This document shows positions 35,696-44,264 of a DNA stretch of 52,762 nt, piece after piece (within the stretch, counting starts at the first letter, position 1; each line of letters begins with the position of its first letter). The notes beneath the pieces were generated by a model, which did no database searches, was not told where the DNA came from, and was given only the letters and a program-made list of their open reading frames with translations. A program made the position numbers and the translations under genes. Origin of the DNA: an uncultured Oscillospiraceae bacterium (GTDB lineage: Bacteria > Bacillota_A > Clostridia > Oscillospirales > Oscillospiraceae); contig CAJTTS010000017.1 of the NCBI GenBank assembly GCA_910579155.1, positions 1-52,762 of the forward strand, in the 5' to 3' direction.

Positions 35696-36384
35696 TCCTG
35701 CCCCTCCTTACCGCCGATCCGCTCCCGGATCAACCCCAGGAGCAGCCGAAAGCTCCCCTCCAGGTCCAGTCCGGTGGTATCCGCCAACACCGCGTCCGGC
35801 CCTTGACGCAGGGGCGCGGTCTCCCGCTCCATATCCCGGCGGTCCCGTTCAATCACCTCCCGGAGCACCTGATCGAAATCGGCGTGCTGGCCGCGCTCCA
35901 AAAGCTCCTTGTAACGACGCTTCGCCCGGGCCTCCGGCGAGGCGGTGAGAAACAGCTTCACATCCGCCTGGGGCAGCACCACGGTGCCGATGTCCCGGCC
36001 ATCCATGATAACGTCGTGCTCCCGGGCGGTTTTGCGCTGCATTTCCAGCAAAAAGTCCCGCACCGCCGGAATGGCGGCCACCTTGGAGGCGCAGGCGGAT
36101 ATCTCGTTTTCCCGGATAGCCTGGGTTACGTCCTCCCCGTTCAGGAACATATGCTGGAGACCATCTTTACCGTAGCCCATGGTGATGGTCAGCCCCGGAA
36201 GCATCGCCTCCACGTTGGCCGCGTCCGACGGGTCAATCCCCCGGCGGCGGGCAGCCAGCCCCACTGTACGGTAAATGGCCCCAGTGTCCACATAGAAGAA
36301 CCCAAGCTCCTGAGCCAGCCGCTTGGCAAGGGTGGATTTTCCAGCCCCGGAGGGGCCGTCAATGGCAATGCTTTGGTGATTCAT
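35692..36384 (-). CDS. cmk: Cytidylate kinase
   Basis: Cmk phosphorylates CMP and dCMP. The 230-residue protein has the P-loop GPSGAGKSTLAKRLA at the N-terminus, YVDTGAIYRTVGLAA, the CMP-specificity insert, MDGRDIGTVVLP and the LID region RAKRRYKELLERG. It is the first of a cmk-plsC-ispH/rpsA cluster conserved in Clostridia. AAGGAAGG stands before the ATG. Confidence 0.96.
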   Translation of the reverse strand: MNHQSIAIDGPSGAGKSTLAKRLAQELGFFYVDTGAIYRTVGLAARRRGIDPSDAANVEAMLPGLTITMGYGKDGLQHMFLNGEDVTQAIRENEISACASKVAAIPAVRDFLLEMQRKTAREHDVIMDGRDIGTVVLPQADVKLFLTASPEARAKRRYKELLERGQHADFDQVLREVIERDRRDMERETAPLRQGPDAVLADTTGLDLEGSFRLLLGLIRERIGGKEGQE

Positions 36385-36400
36385 GGCGATACACCCTTCC

Positions 36401-37654
36401 TTATATCATACAATTTACCCGCTCCGCCGCAGCAACCCCGGCGGCATAGCCGGTAGACCAGGCAATCTGGAGGTTGAAGCCGCCGGTATAGGCGTCCACA
36501 TCCAGCAGCTCCCCGGCAAAAAACAGGCCCTTTGCCTTCTTGGACTCCATGGTCCTGGGGTCAACTTCACCCACAGCCACGCCGCCAGAGGTAACCACCG
36601 CCTCCTCCACCGGACGGGGACCAGCCAGTGGGATCGTAAAATTCTTCAAAGCATCCAAGAGCCGGCGCCGCTGCTCCCTCCGGATATCGTGGACCTTAGT
36701 CTCTCCGGTCACACCGGTGCGTTCCACCAGCACCGGAATCATGCTTCGGGGAACAAGTCCCCCCAAGGCGTTGGCATAATCCTGGTTGGCCCGCTCCTCG
36801 AAATCCCGAAGAAGGCGGGCGTCAAGCCTTTGCTCGTCCAAGGCAGGTTTCATATCAATATGGGCGGTATAGCGGTGCCTGGAAAAATCCATGTGAGCGG
36901 AAGCGGACAGCACCAGCGGCCCGGACAGCCCAAAATGGGTAAACAGCAACTCCCCCTGCTCCCGGTATACGGTTTTCCCCTTTTCGTCCTTCACCCGTAA
37001 ATCCACGTTTCGCAGCGATAGACCCTGGAGCTTGGCACAGCAGGAGGCGTCCGACTCCAGCGGCACCAACGAGCCGCGGATCGGCTTGATTGTATGGCCC
37101 ACAGACCGGGCAAGGCCATAGCCGTCTCCCGTAGAACCTGTGCGAGGGTAGGAAGCTCCTCCGGTGGCAAGGACAAATGCCTTACAGTCTTTTAACCACC
37201 CACCGCTCTTCAGTTCTACGGCGGTGAGCTGCCCTTCCTGAGCATTGAGGCCGATGACCCGGTCCTGCCGAATCTCCACCCCCTGGCGGCGCAGCTCAAA
37301 AAACAGCGCGTCCACAATATCGGCGGCCTTATCGGAACAGGGAAACACCCGGTTCCCCCGCTCCGTTTTCAGCCTCACTCCCAAGTCCTCAAAAAACGCC
37401 ATGGTATCCGCCGGGCTGAACTGATAAAAAGCGCTGTAAAGGAATTTTCCATTACGGGGAACAGACGCCAACAACTCCTGCCGGTCACAATTGTTGGTGA
37501 CGTTGCAACGCCCCTTGCCCGTAATGTACAATTTGCGCCCCATCTTTTCATTGGGCTCTAGCAACAGTACAGCCGCTCCGGTCCGGGCTGCAGTGATGGC
37601 GGCCATCATGCCTGCCGCTCCGCCTCCGGCCACCACAACCCTACTTGTTCCCAT
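36401..37654 (-). CDS. HI0933-family flavoprotein (BaiN/YhiN type)
   Basis: A 417-residue NAD(P)/FAD-dependent oxidoreductase. FAD-binding GGGAAGMMAAITAARTG begins the protein, LLEPNEKMGRKLYITGKGRC marks the family, with ATGGASYPRTGSTGDGY and a C-terminal GELLDVDAYTGGFNLQIAWS flavin loop. Members are widespread next to cmk; most have unknown substrates. Its 5' end overlaps the RpiR gene by 14 bases. Confidence 0.9.
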   Translation of the reverse strand: MGTSRVVVAGGGAAGMMAAITAARTGAAVLLLEPNEKMGRKLYITGKGRCNVTNNCDRQELLASVPRNGKFLYSAFYQFSPADTMAFFEDLGVRLKTERGNRVFPCSDKAADIVDALFFELRRQGVEIRQDRVIGLNAQEGQLTAVELKSGGWLKDCKAFVLATGGASYPRTGSTGDGYGLARSVGHTIKPIRGSLVPLESDASCCAKLQGLSLRNVDLRVKDEKGKTVYREQGELLFTHFGLSGPLVLSASAHMDFSRHRYTAHIDMKPALDEQRLDARLLRDFEERANQDYANALGGLVPRSMIPVLVERTGVTGETKVHDIRREQRRRLLDALKNFTIPLAGPRPVEEAVVTSGGVAVGEVDPRTMESKKAKGLFFAGELLDVDAYTGGFNLQIAWSTGYAAGVAAAERVNCMI

Positions 37655-38513
37655 ACTCTACCTTTTCATACACCTGATACTCGTCCCAGATGCGCTCCAG
37701 CCGTTCAAAGGTGGCGGTGACCTCGGCGGACTTCTTCCGCCCCACCGCCACGATCAGCGCGTTGATGATGGACAGGGGCGCCACCAGGGAGTCGGCAAAG
37801 GAGACCATGTCGCTCTTGGCGAGCAGGCGGTAGCTGGCGGTGTCGTACAGCGGGGACATCTCGCTGTCGGTGATGGCGATTACCGTAGCGCCCTGATCTC
37901 TGGCAAACTCCATGGCCCTCACGGAACGAGTGGAGTACCGGGGGAAGCTGATACCGATGACCACGTCGCCTTCTCCCACCCGGAGCATCTGTTCAAACAT
38001 ATCGCTGGCCAAGCTGGCCTGTACTTGGCAGACATTGTCGAAAATTAGTTTAAAATAAAACGTGAGAAAATCAGCCAGCGCCGACGACGACCGCGCACCC
38101 AGGATATAGACGCGCCTGGCACCTACGATGGCGTTCACTGCGCCGTCAAAGTCATCCCGTTTCAGCTCGTTCAAGGTCATGCGCAGCTTTTCAATATCCG
38201 ACTGTACCACCTTGTCCAGCACATCCTGAGAACCCAGCCGGTCGTAGGAAACCTCAATGCGCTGCACCGTGGTGAGCTTTCCCCGGATCATCTCCTGCAT
38301 GGCCTTTTGCATGGCCGGGTAGCCGTCATAGCCCAACTCGGCGGCGAAGCGTACCACAGTGGACTCGCTGATCTTCACCGCCTGACCCAGCTTGGCCGCC
38401 GTCATAAAGGCGGCTTTGTCATAGTTGTCCAAGATATAGCGTCCAATCAGCTTCTGCCCCTTGGAAAATGTATCCATTCTGCTCTGAATCACAGTCAAAA
38501 TATCACGACTCAT
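37641..38513 (-). CDS. MurR/RpiR family transcriptional regulator
   Basis: A 290-residue regulator: an N-terminal RpiR helix-turn-helix (AAKLGQAVKISESTVVRFAAEL) and a C-terminal SIS sugar-phosphate-binding domain (RVYILGARSSSALADF, GDVVIGISFPRYSTRSVRAM, VIAITDSEMSPL). These usually sense phosphosugars. Directly downstream are household genes rather than sugar enzymes, so the target is not clear from context. A promoter at 38578-38606 starts this transcript. Confidence 0.9.
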   Translation of the reverse strand: MSRDILTVIQSRMDTFSKGQKLIGRYILDNYDKAAFMTAAKLGQAVKISESTVVRFAAELGYDGYPAMQKAMQEMIRGKLTTVQRIEVSYDRLGSQDVLDKVVQSDIEKLRMTLNELKRDDFDGAVNAIVGARRVYILGARSSSALADFLTFYFKLIFDNVCQVQASLASDMFEQMLRVGEGDVVIGISFPRYSTRSVRAMEFARDQGATVIAITDSEMSPLYDTASYRLLAKSDMVSFADSLVAPLSIINALIVAVGRKKSAEVTATFERLERIWDEYQVYEKVEYGNK

Positions 38514-38577
38514 GGCAATTCAACCCTACTCTCTTTCTGTCCTCCAAAAGCGCGTCCGAACGCGTCCAGCAGACAAT

Positions 38578-38606
38578 ATCATACCGTTTTGCCGGGGGAA
38601 TTGCAA
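38578..38606 (-). promoter_or_regulatory. Promoter of the RpiR-to-ispH/rpsA operon
   Basis: Minus strand TTGCAA (38606-38601), 17-base spacer, TATGAT (38583-38578). Confidence 0.7.
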
Positions 38607-38628
38607 GAGGTTTTGAAAGATTTTCCGC

Positions 38629-39321
38629 TCAGTCCTGCAAATTCAGCAGCTCCGCCGCCGTCAGAGGCCGCCACTGGCCCGGCCTCAGCCCGCCCAGCCG
38701 AACTTCTCCCTCTCGAACCCGCAGGAGGCGCTTCACCTCCAGCCCTGCGGCGGCGCACATGCGGCGCACCTGTCGGTTCTTGCCCTGGTGAATCACCACA
38801 GTGAGGGTGTTCTCCTCCGTTCGCTCCACCCGGTCGGCGGTAAGTTCCTCCCCGTTTGACCACACAGGTCCCTCCAGAACGGGCAAAGCCCGCTCTATGT
38901 CGCCGCTGACCCACACCCGGTACTCCTTTTCCACCTCGTGGGCGGGGTGGGTCAGCCGGTGGGTGAGCCCGCCGTCGTCGGTGAGCAGCAGAAGCCCCTC
39001 CGAATCCATATCCAACCGTCCCACCGGCCATACCCGGACGGGGCAGTCCACCACCAGTTGCGCCACCGTTTTGCGTCCTTTCTCATCGGACAGAGTGGTA
39101 ACATATCCCCGTGGCTTATTCAGCATGATGTAAGTATGCCCCTCGGGAGCGGACAGCGGCGCGCCGTCCACCTCCACCCGGTCCCGGCCTGGATCGGCTT
39201 TGTCCCCCAGCCGGGCCGTCCGGCCGTTGACGGTCACCCGTCCGGCCAGAATGTACTCCTCCGCCCGGCGGCGGGAGCACACCCCCGCCGCCGACAGCAG
39301 CTTTTGCAGCCGTTCCTCCAC
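38629..39321 (-). CDS. rluB: Ribosomal large subunit pseudouridine synthase B-type
   Basis: A 230-residue pseudouridine synthase of the RluB/RsuA family, acting on 23S rRNA. It has an N-terminal S4 RNA-binding domain (LQKLLSAAGVCSRRRAEEYI) and the catalytic domain with NKPRGYVTT and the catalytic Asp104 in GRLDMDSEGLLLLT, ending with GKNRQVRRMCAAAG. It closes the scpA-to-rluB operon; the RluB call rests on length, motif and the conserved scpB-ytfJ-dac-rluB order. Confidence 0.92.
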   Translation of the reverse strand: MEERLQKLLSAAGVCSRRRAEEYILAGRVTVNGRTARLGDKADPGRDRVEVDGAPLSAPEGHTYIMLNKPRGYVTTLSDEKGRKTVAQLVVDCPVRVWPVGRLDMDSEGLLLLTDDGGLTHRLTHPAHEVEKEYRVWVSGDIERALPVLEGPVWSNGEELTADRVERTEENTLTVVIHQGKNRQVRRMCAAAGLEVKRLLRVREGEVRLGGLRPGQWRPLTAAELLNLQD

Positions 39322-39345
39322 TGCCGCCTCTCCCTTCTCAAAAGG

Positions 39346-40449
39346 TCATGCCCCTTCACGCAGGCCCGCCCAAAGCCGTTCCCAAAAACCCAACGGCCTC
39401 CGCACGTCCAGCTCCACCCCGTTCTGGGCCACCAGCGAAACCCGGGCGACGATCTCGCCGTTTTTCTTCCATACCGCCTCGCCTATGGGCTCCCCAGCTT
39501 GAAAGGGCGCACAAATCGGGCCGGCGAGCTCCACAGCCATAGTCAGCTCTTCCGCCTTGGTCAGCGGATAGCCTATTTCTTCAGCCGTTACCGCCGGCAT
39601 CGTGGGAACCAGGCTGCCCACCACCGCCACGGAACCGAACGTTTCCCCTTCTCTACACAGCACCTGCCGGGGGTAGGTCTTGAAACCGTAATCCAGCAAC
39701 TTCATATGGTCATTCCAGTCGTCTCCGTCGTTAAGCGTGACGCAGATCAGGGTCTGTCCGCCCTGGGCAGCGGCAGATACCAGCGTGCGCCCTGCCTTCT
39801 CCGTAAACCCGGTTTTCATCCCCACACAGCCCTCATAGCGAGTGAGCAGCTTGTTGTGGTTGACAAAGGTCCGGGTGCCGATGGTGATGGACCGGGTGGC
39901 GCAAATCTCCGCCACTGTCTCGTTTTTGAGGCATGCCTGGGCCGCCAGGGCCATATCGTAGGCGGTGGAATAGTGATTATCGTCGTTGAGCCCGCTGGGG
40001 TTAGCAAAAGAGCTGTCCTTCATCCCCAGCTCCGCTGCCCGCAGGTTCATCAGGGCCACGAATTCCGCCTCACTCCCCGCCGTATGGCAGGCGATGGCCA
40101 TGGCGGCGTCGTTGCCCGACTGGAGCAGCAGGCCGTACAGCAGCCCCCGCAGGGTAATCTCCTCCCCAGCCTTGAGGTAGATGGAGGAGCCCTCGCTCCC
40201 CAGCCATTCCCCCTTGACGCGCACCACCTCGTCCAAATCCTCTGCCTGCTCCACCGCCACCAGCGCGGTCATCAGCTTGGTGATACTGGCAATGAGCCGG
40301 GGTTGGTGGATGTTCTGCTCATAGAGTACCCGGCCACTCTCCGCATCCATGAGGATAGCGCAGGAAGCATTGGTGCCCACGGCGTAGGCGGGCGGGCACG
40401 CCAAGGTCAGCGCCGTCAGCACAGCCAGCCCAGCCGTCAATTTTCTCAC
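39346..40449 (-). CDS. D-alanyl-D-alanine carboxypeptidase (DacF-like)
   Basis: A 367-residue low-molecular-weight penicillin-binding protein. A signal peptide is followed by the serine-hydrolase motifs S55-I-T-K58, S111-G-N113 and K212-T-G214. The C-terminal domain (about 270-350) is the beta-rich PBP5 C-terminal domain. It trims D-Ala from peptidoglycan stem peptides outside the membrane. The neighbours (ytfJ, scpAB) match the dacF setting in Clostridia, where it can act in sporulation. Confidence 0.93.
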   Translation of the reverse strand: MRKLTAGLAVLTALTLACPPAYAVGTNASCAILMDAESGRVLYEQNIHQPRLIASITKLMTALVAVEQAEDLDEVVRVKGEWLGSEGSSIYLKAGEEITLRGLLYGLLLQSGNDAAMAIACHTAGSEAEFVALMNLRAAELGMKDSSFANPSGLNDDNHYSTAYDMALAAQACLKNETVAEICATRSITIGTRTFVNHNKLLTRYEGCVGMKTGFTEKAGRTLVSAAAQGGQTLICVTLNDGDDWNDHMKLLDYGFKTYPRQVLCREGETFGSVAVVGSLVPTMPAVTAEEIGYPLTKAEELTMAVELAGPICAPFQAGEPIGEAVWKKNGEIVARVSLVAQNGVELDVRRPLGFWERLWAGLREGA

Positions 40450-40451
40450 AA

Positions 40452-40496
40452 AAGGTCACTCCCATCCGAATGCTCAGATGGGAGTAGTATGACCTT
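40452..40496 (-). promoter_or_regulatory. Hairpin between ytfJ and the carboxypeptidase gene
   Basis: ACTCCCATC (40458-40466) pairs with GATGGGAGT (40477-40485), and AAGGTC outside pairs with GACCTT at 40491-40496, across an internal bulge. It covers the ytfJ stop and the leader of the carboxypeptidase gene. The T-tail is poor, so it may be a weak attenuator or a processing site. Confidence 0.45.
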
Positions 40497-40896
40497 ATTG
40501 GTCGGGATTATCCCCGGCGGTCTTCTTGTCAATATAGCCGGTGACCTTCTCAAACATCTCAGGCACCAGGTCCACCACCCGGCTGACGGTGTCCCCCGGT
40601 GGGGGAGCCACGGGCAGCAGCCGGACGGAGCCATCCTTTACCACCAGGAAGGCTACGGGAATCACATTGACACCAGCTCCCGCGCCGCCGCCGAAGTTCT
40701 TGGCCACATTCTGGGTCTTGCCGAAGTCGGAGCCGCCGGTGGCAAAGCCAAAGGACAACCGGGACACCGGAATCAGCGTCACCCCGTCCTGGGTGGTAAT
40801 GGGCTGGCCCACCACCGTATTGGCGTCCACCATCTCTCTGATTTTGTTCATGGTGGTCTGGAGCACTTCGTTGATGGGATGGTTGTTTTCACTCAT
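40495..40896 (-). CDS. ytfJ: GerW family sporulation protein YtfJ
   Basis: A 133-residue member of the YtfJ/GerW family, needed in Bacillus for germination through the GerA receptor. Recognised by NTVVGQPITTQDGVTLIPVS, the glycine-rich GGSDFGKTQ...FGGGAGAGVNVIPVAFLVV stretch and a final segment that binds the next strand. No membrane segment. It sits in the conserved scpB-DUF2953-ytfJ-dac order. Confidence 0.93.
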   Translation of the reverse strand: MSENNHPINEVLQTTMNKIREMVDANTVVGQPITTQDGVTLIPVSRLSFGFATGGSDFGKTQNVAKNFGGGAGAGVNVIPVAFLVVKDGSVRLLPVAPPPGDTVSRVVDLVPEMFEKVTGYIDKKTAGDNPDQ

Positions 40897-40899
40897 GAC

Positions 40900-41535
40900 T
40901 CACAATGCCTCCTGTCTTTTGACCGCGGATCTCCCGCTTTTGATCCATGTGAACAGCGCCTTTACGCCGTAATGCAACCCCAATGTCACGATCTGGCCCA
41001 CAGTCAAGGTAACCGCCGCCTGGACCTCCACCGTCGGCTGCGTCGCGCCGTAATCCATATCGATTTGGAACGAATGACGTATCACCCTAAAATTATGGTC
41101 AAAAATCGGCCAAAGCATACCCAAAACCGCGTTCGCCCGTCCATAGCCCAGAGCAATCGCCGCAGGGTCGCCGCCGCCCCAAGTCAGCTCCAGCTCCAAA
41201 TCGTCGATGCGGATTTTTCGTTTCAGCGACCCGCAGGCCTCCGCCGCCACCGGCAGCAGCTTCATCAGCCGGGACAGGGTGTCAGGCGATGCCTCCGGCT
41301 TTGGTTTTTCCGTCTCAGATTCCGCCTCTTTGGGCGGTTCCTTTTCTTTTTTGGGCTTCTTTTTTGGTTTTTTTTCTTTTTGGGGTTTCATCGGCAGAAG
41401 CCGTATCCGAAACGGCCCCGCAAGTGCGGTGACAAACAGCCCCGCCTGTCCGTAGCGTACCCTGCCCCCGATCCGGATCAGAGAGATCAGCCACAGGACA
41501 GCCGCTACGACCAAAAGGACCTTGAAAAAAGTCAT
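40900..41535 (-). CDS. DUF2953 domain protein
   Basis: A 211-residue membrane protein. It has an N-terminal hydrophobic segment (about 3-20), a beta-rich DUF2953 region, a lysine/proline/glutamate-rich insert (about 55-85), and a C-terminal conserved part with LELTWGGGDPAAIALGYGRA. DUF2953 proteins regularly precede ytfJ in spore formers; no activity is known. Its ATG overlaps the scpB stop (ATGA). Confidence 0.85.
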   Translation of the reverse strand: MTFFKVLLVVAAVLWLISLIRIGGRVRYGQAGLFVTALAGPFRIRLLPMKPQKEKKPKKKPKKEKEPPKEAESETEKPKPEASPDTLSRLMKLLPVAAEACGSLKRKIRIDDLELELTWGGGDPAAIALGYGRANAVLGMLWPIFDHNFRVIRHSFQIDMDYGATQPTVEVQAAVTLTVGQIVTLGLHYGVKALFTWIKSGRSAVKRQEAL

Positions 41536-42161
41536 TGGCCCTCCTCCCCGGTTGTTCCCGCCCCGGGCTCTTCCTCCTGTTCCGTCTCTGCCTCCCGGAG
41601 GCGGCGCAGGGCGGACTCCATCTCCATAGTGAGCTGGATGTCCTCCTGGCTGGCAGAGGCCAAATCAGGCAGGTCGTCCAATGACGCCAGCCCGAAAGAC
41701 CGTAGGAAATTCTTTGTTGTCCGAAACTGCATGGGCCGCCCCGGCACCGCCAAACGGCCCGCCTCTCGGATGAGCTCACGCTCCAGCAGTAGGCCCACGG
41801 TGTACGAGCTGTCCACCCCGCGAATCTGCTCGATATAGGCCCGCGTCACAGGCTGGAAATAGGCGACAATGGCCAGCACCTCCAGCGCGGGTTGGGACAG
41901 TTTGGCGGGCTTGCGGTTCTCCAGCGCCTTGCGGATATACGCCGCCTGCTCCGGCGCGGAGCACATCTGCCAACTGTTTTCCATCCGCACCAGCCGGATG
42001 CCCCGCCGTTCATAGCTGTAGGCGTCCGCGATACGCTGGCAAACACTGTCCACCGTCTCCCGGTCCTGACCCAGGGTCAGGCACAGGCGCTCCACGCTCA
42101 TAGGGTCACCGGCGGCAAAAAGGATACCCTCGATGGCGCTCTCCAGCTCTTTTAATTCCAT
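41532..42161 (-). CDS. scpB: Segregation and condensation protein B
   Basis: ScpB joins ScpA and SMC in the condensin that organises and separates chromosomes. The 209-residue protein has two winged helices: LESAIEGILFAAGDPMSVER at the start and LEVLAIVAYFQPVTRAYIEQ in the second. The tail is acidic and disordered. It lies 100 bases after scpA. Confidence 0.94.
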   Translation of the reverse strand: MELKELESAIEGILFAAGDPMSVERLCLTLGQDRETVDSVCQRIADAYSYERRGIRLVRMENSWQMCSAPEQAAYIRKALENRKPAKLSQPALEVLAIVAYFQPVTRAYIEQIRGVDSSYTVGLLLERELIREAGRLAVPGRPMQFRTTKNFLRSFGLASLDDLPDLASASQEDIQLTMEMESALRRLREAETEQEEEPGAGTTGEEGQ

Positions 42162-42261
42162 GCGGGTATCCTCCTCCCGTTGTTGTCACGCTGCTCACAA
42201 CGGCTACGCGCTTCTCCTTGTCGCGCTACGCCTGTTTGCAACGCGCGGCTTCGCGCTTCTT

Positions 42262-43062
42262 TTAATAACTCTCCACCGTCACATCCACATCCTCAGGCGC
42301 GTCGTCTACCGTGCTGGTGACGGTGCAGTCCTCCGCCGTCCCCGCAAGATGAATGCGGTTGGCCTTGCACAGCTCCAAAATCGCCAGAAAGGTGGCCACC
42401 ACCTCGGACCGACTGCGGCTGGTTTTAAACAGTGCCCGGAACCGGGCTACGCCGAATTGGATGAGCCTGTCCAAAATGGACCGGGCCTTGTCCGCCACCG
42501 GGTAGGGCTCCCGGCCCACAATTCCCTCAAATGCCGTCACAGACGGCGGTAGCTTGTTGTCCGTCCGGGCCAATACCGACCAGATGGCGGTGACAATGTC
42601 CGCCTTATCGTGTACATAGCTGTAGGCCGTCTCCGCCTTCACCGGCTCTGGCTGTTTGGGGAGGTAATCCCGGCCGAATTCGTAGCGCCCGCCCAGCTCC
42701 TCCGTCACGTCTTTGATCTTCACGTAGGTTTCCTGACTCTTGTGCTCCTCCAGGGCGGCCATCAGCTCTTCCATCTCGCTCACGGCCACCTCATCGTCGA
42801 TGGACAGCAGCATCCGGGTCTTGATGTACACCAGATGGGCGGCCATGGTGACGAACTCGCTGGCCACCTCCAGATTCAGCTCCTCCCGCTGGGCCATCCA
42901 GGCCAGGTACTGGTCCAGCAGCTCGGAAATCTGAATATCTCGAATCTCAATCTTATTTTTGCTCAGCAGATGGAGGATCAGGTCCAGGGGGCCGTCGAAG
43001 TCCTCCATATCCTCCTGTCTGGCTTTCACCACCTTGTCCAGGTGGTAGATGGGGGCTTCCAT
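42262..43062 (-). CDS. scpA: Segregation and condensation protein A
   Basis: ScpA is the kleisin that bridges the SMC heads. The 266-residue protein shows the typical N-terminus FDGPLDLILHLLSKNKIEIR DIQ, then EFVTMAAHLVYIKTRMLL, and a C-terminal winged helix (VVATFLAILELCKANRIHL). GGGAGG with 6-base spacing fixes the ATG at 43062; the start 18 bases upstream has no ribosome site. The 100 bases to scpB hold only repeated CGCG-rich words. Confidence 0.94.
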   Translation of the reverse strand: MEAPIYHLDKVVKARQEDMEDFDGPLDLILHLLSKNKIEIRDIQISELLDQYLAWMAQREELNLEVASEFVTMAAHLVYIKTRMLLSIDDEVAVSEMEELMAALEEHKSQETYVKIKDVTEELGGRYEFGRDYLPKQPEPVKAETAYSYVHDKADIVTAIWSVLARTDNKLPPSVTAFEGIVGREPYPVADKARSILDRLIQFGVARFRALFKTSRSRSEVVATFLAILELCKANRIHLAGTAEDCTVTSTVDDAPEDVDVTVESY

Positions 43063-43089
43063 GGCTCCCCTCCCTTCCATAATAGGGAT

Positions 43090-43118
43090 ATTATAGCAAA
43101 TTTTTTATCTGAAAACAA
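43090..43118 (-). promoter_or_regulatory. Promoter of the scpAB operon
   Basis: Minus strand TTGTTT, 17-base spacer, TATAAT, overlapping the end of the small membrane-protein gene. Confidence 0.65.
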
Positions 43119-43508
43119 GGGCAGCCGAAAGAAACCACATAAATATATTTCCAAACATCGCAGCCACACAATGATAAACAGTCCAACGGTTAAATTTCAG
43201 GATTTTAACAGTTAAACTATCATTGAGACCCGTAGCTTCTTCCATGATATACGGGTCCCAGCCGGCTCCTTTTCCAATATAGTTTGTGCGCGAAAGAACA
43301 TACGGGTTTTTTTTCTCGCAAGGGAAGTTGCTTGATTGGACAAAATCCCGCCCCAAATCACGACGATCGCGATATGAACAGGCAGCAATATGACCGCATG
43401 TTTATAAAACACTATCGTCAAAACAATAAGAAGCTTTTGGAACCCCAAACACATCTGCTGCTTCTGAAACAGACCTTTTATCTGTTCTCGCAACGCATTT
43501 TCATCCAA
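43105..43508 (-). CDS. Small membrane protein with a frameshift at an A8 tract
   Basis: A TTG start at 43508 has an ideal AAGGAGGT ribosome site with 6-base spacing. The first frame encodes 98 residues and stops at 43212. At the eight-A run (minus strand; 43307-43314) a -1 shift after Lys67 joins it to a frame that runs to 43105, giving a plausible 134-residue membrane protein (hydrophobic helices at about 23-56 and 113-132; GKGAGWDPYIMEEATGLND between). No family recognised. The region is AT-richer than its neighbours. Explanations: a frameshift mutation, a homopolymer base-calling error, transcript slippage or programmed -1 frameshifting. Confidence 0.6.
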
Positions 43509-43525
43509 AAGGGGACCTCCTTACC

Positions 43526-44197
43526 TCACCCATTCAGCCTTTCCAGCGCGGCCTTGGCAGCCATCTGCTCCGCTTCCTTCTTGGTCCTGCCCGCACCTGT
43601 TCCAATGACCTCGCCGTCCACCGACGCCTCCATCTCAAAGCTGCGGCAATGATCCGGGCCGCTCTCCCGCACCAGGCGGTAACTCACAGCCGCCCCTGGC
43701 CTGCGCTGGACCAACTCCTGGAGCGCGGTCTTGTAGTCCCGGTCTGCCGCCTTTTCCTGCTCTTTGTCTAGGATCAGCGCCCGGATGATGGGCCGCACCG
43801 CCCCCATTCCCCCGTCCAGATAGACGGCGGCCAGCATAGCCTCGGTGGCGTCCGCCAAAATGGAAGGCCTGGAGCGCCCTCCTCCCGCGTCTTCCCCGCG
43901 GCCCAATCGGAGATAGCGGCCCAGGCCCAGGCTCCTGGCCACCTCGTGAAGGCTCCCCTCGCACACCAGCGCCGCACGGGTCCGGGTCAGTTCCCCCTCC
44001 GGCATGTCCGGGTGCTTGCGGAACAGGTAGTCCGCCACCACCACCCCCAACACCGAATCGCCCAGAAACTCCAGCCGCTCGTTGCTGGTCAACCCGGCGC
44101 CCCGGTGCTCGTTGGCGTAAGAGCTGTGGGTCATGGCGTGCTCCAGCAGCCCCCGGTCCCGGAAGCGGTAGCCCAGTTTTTCTTCCAATTCGTTCAT
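43526..44197 (-). CDS. rnc: Ribonuclease III
   Basis: RNase III cuts double-stranded RNA, including rRNA precursors. The 223-residue protein has the catalytic signature NERLEFLGDSVLG, a second acidic site near ILADATEAMLAAVYLDGG, and a C-terminal double-stranded RNA-binding domain (KTALQELVQRRPGAAVSYRL, GRTKKEAEQMAAKAALERL). The start at 44197 is chosen because GGAGG abuts the ATG at 44203 but is 6 bases from this one. It follows plsX-acpP as in most Firmicutes. Confidence 0.95.
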   Translation of the reverse strand: MNELEEKLGYRFRDRGLLEHAMTHSSYANEHRGAGLTSNERLEFLGDSVLGVVVADYLFRKHPDMPEGELTRTRAALVCEGSLHEVARSLGLGRYLRLGRGEDAGGGRSRPSILADATEAMLAAVYLDGGMGAVRPIIRALILDKEQEKAADRDYKTALQELVQRRPGAAVSYRLVRESGPDHCRSFEMEASVDGEVIGTGAGRTKKEAEQMAAKAALERLNG

Positions 44198-44215
44198 AGA
44201 CATCCTCCGCCATGG

Positions 44216-44246
44216 AAAAAGCCCCGCGCTTTGGCGGGACTTTTTC
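44216..44246 (-). terminator. Terminator after acpP
   Basis: AAAAAGCCCCGC (44216-44227) pairs with GCGGGACTTTTT (44234-44245) with one mismatch, giving U-runs on both strands. It probably lowers read-through from acpP into rnc. Confidence 0.75.
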
Positions 44247-44264
44247 GTCGTTCAACACATAAAC

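Noticed and set aside
38938..41838. A 966-codon open frame on the plus strand, antisense to rluB, the carboxypeptidase, ytfJ and DUF2953 genes.
   Set aside because: It is composition-driven: the minus strand holds well-recognised genes with ribosome sites. The plus frame has no known domain, no ribosome site and a His/Arg/Gln-rich composition.
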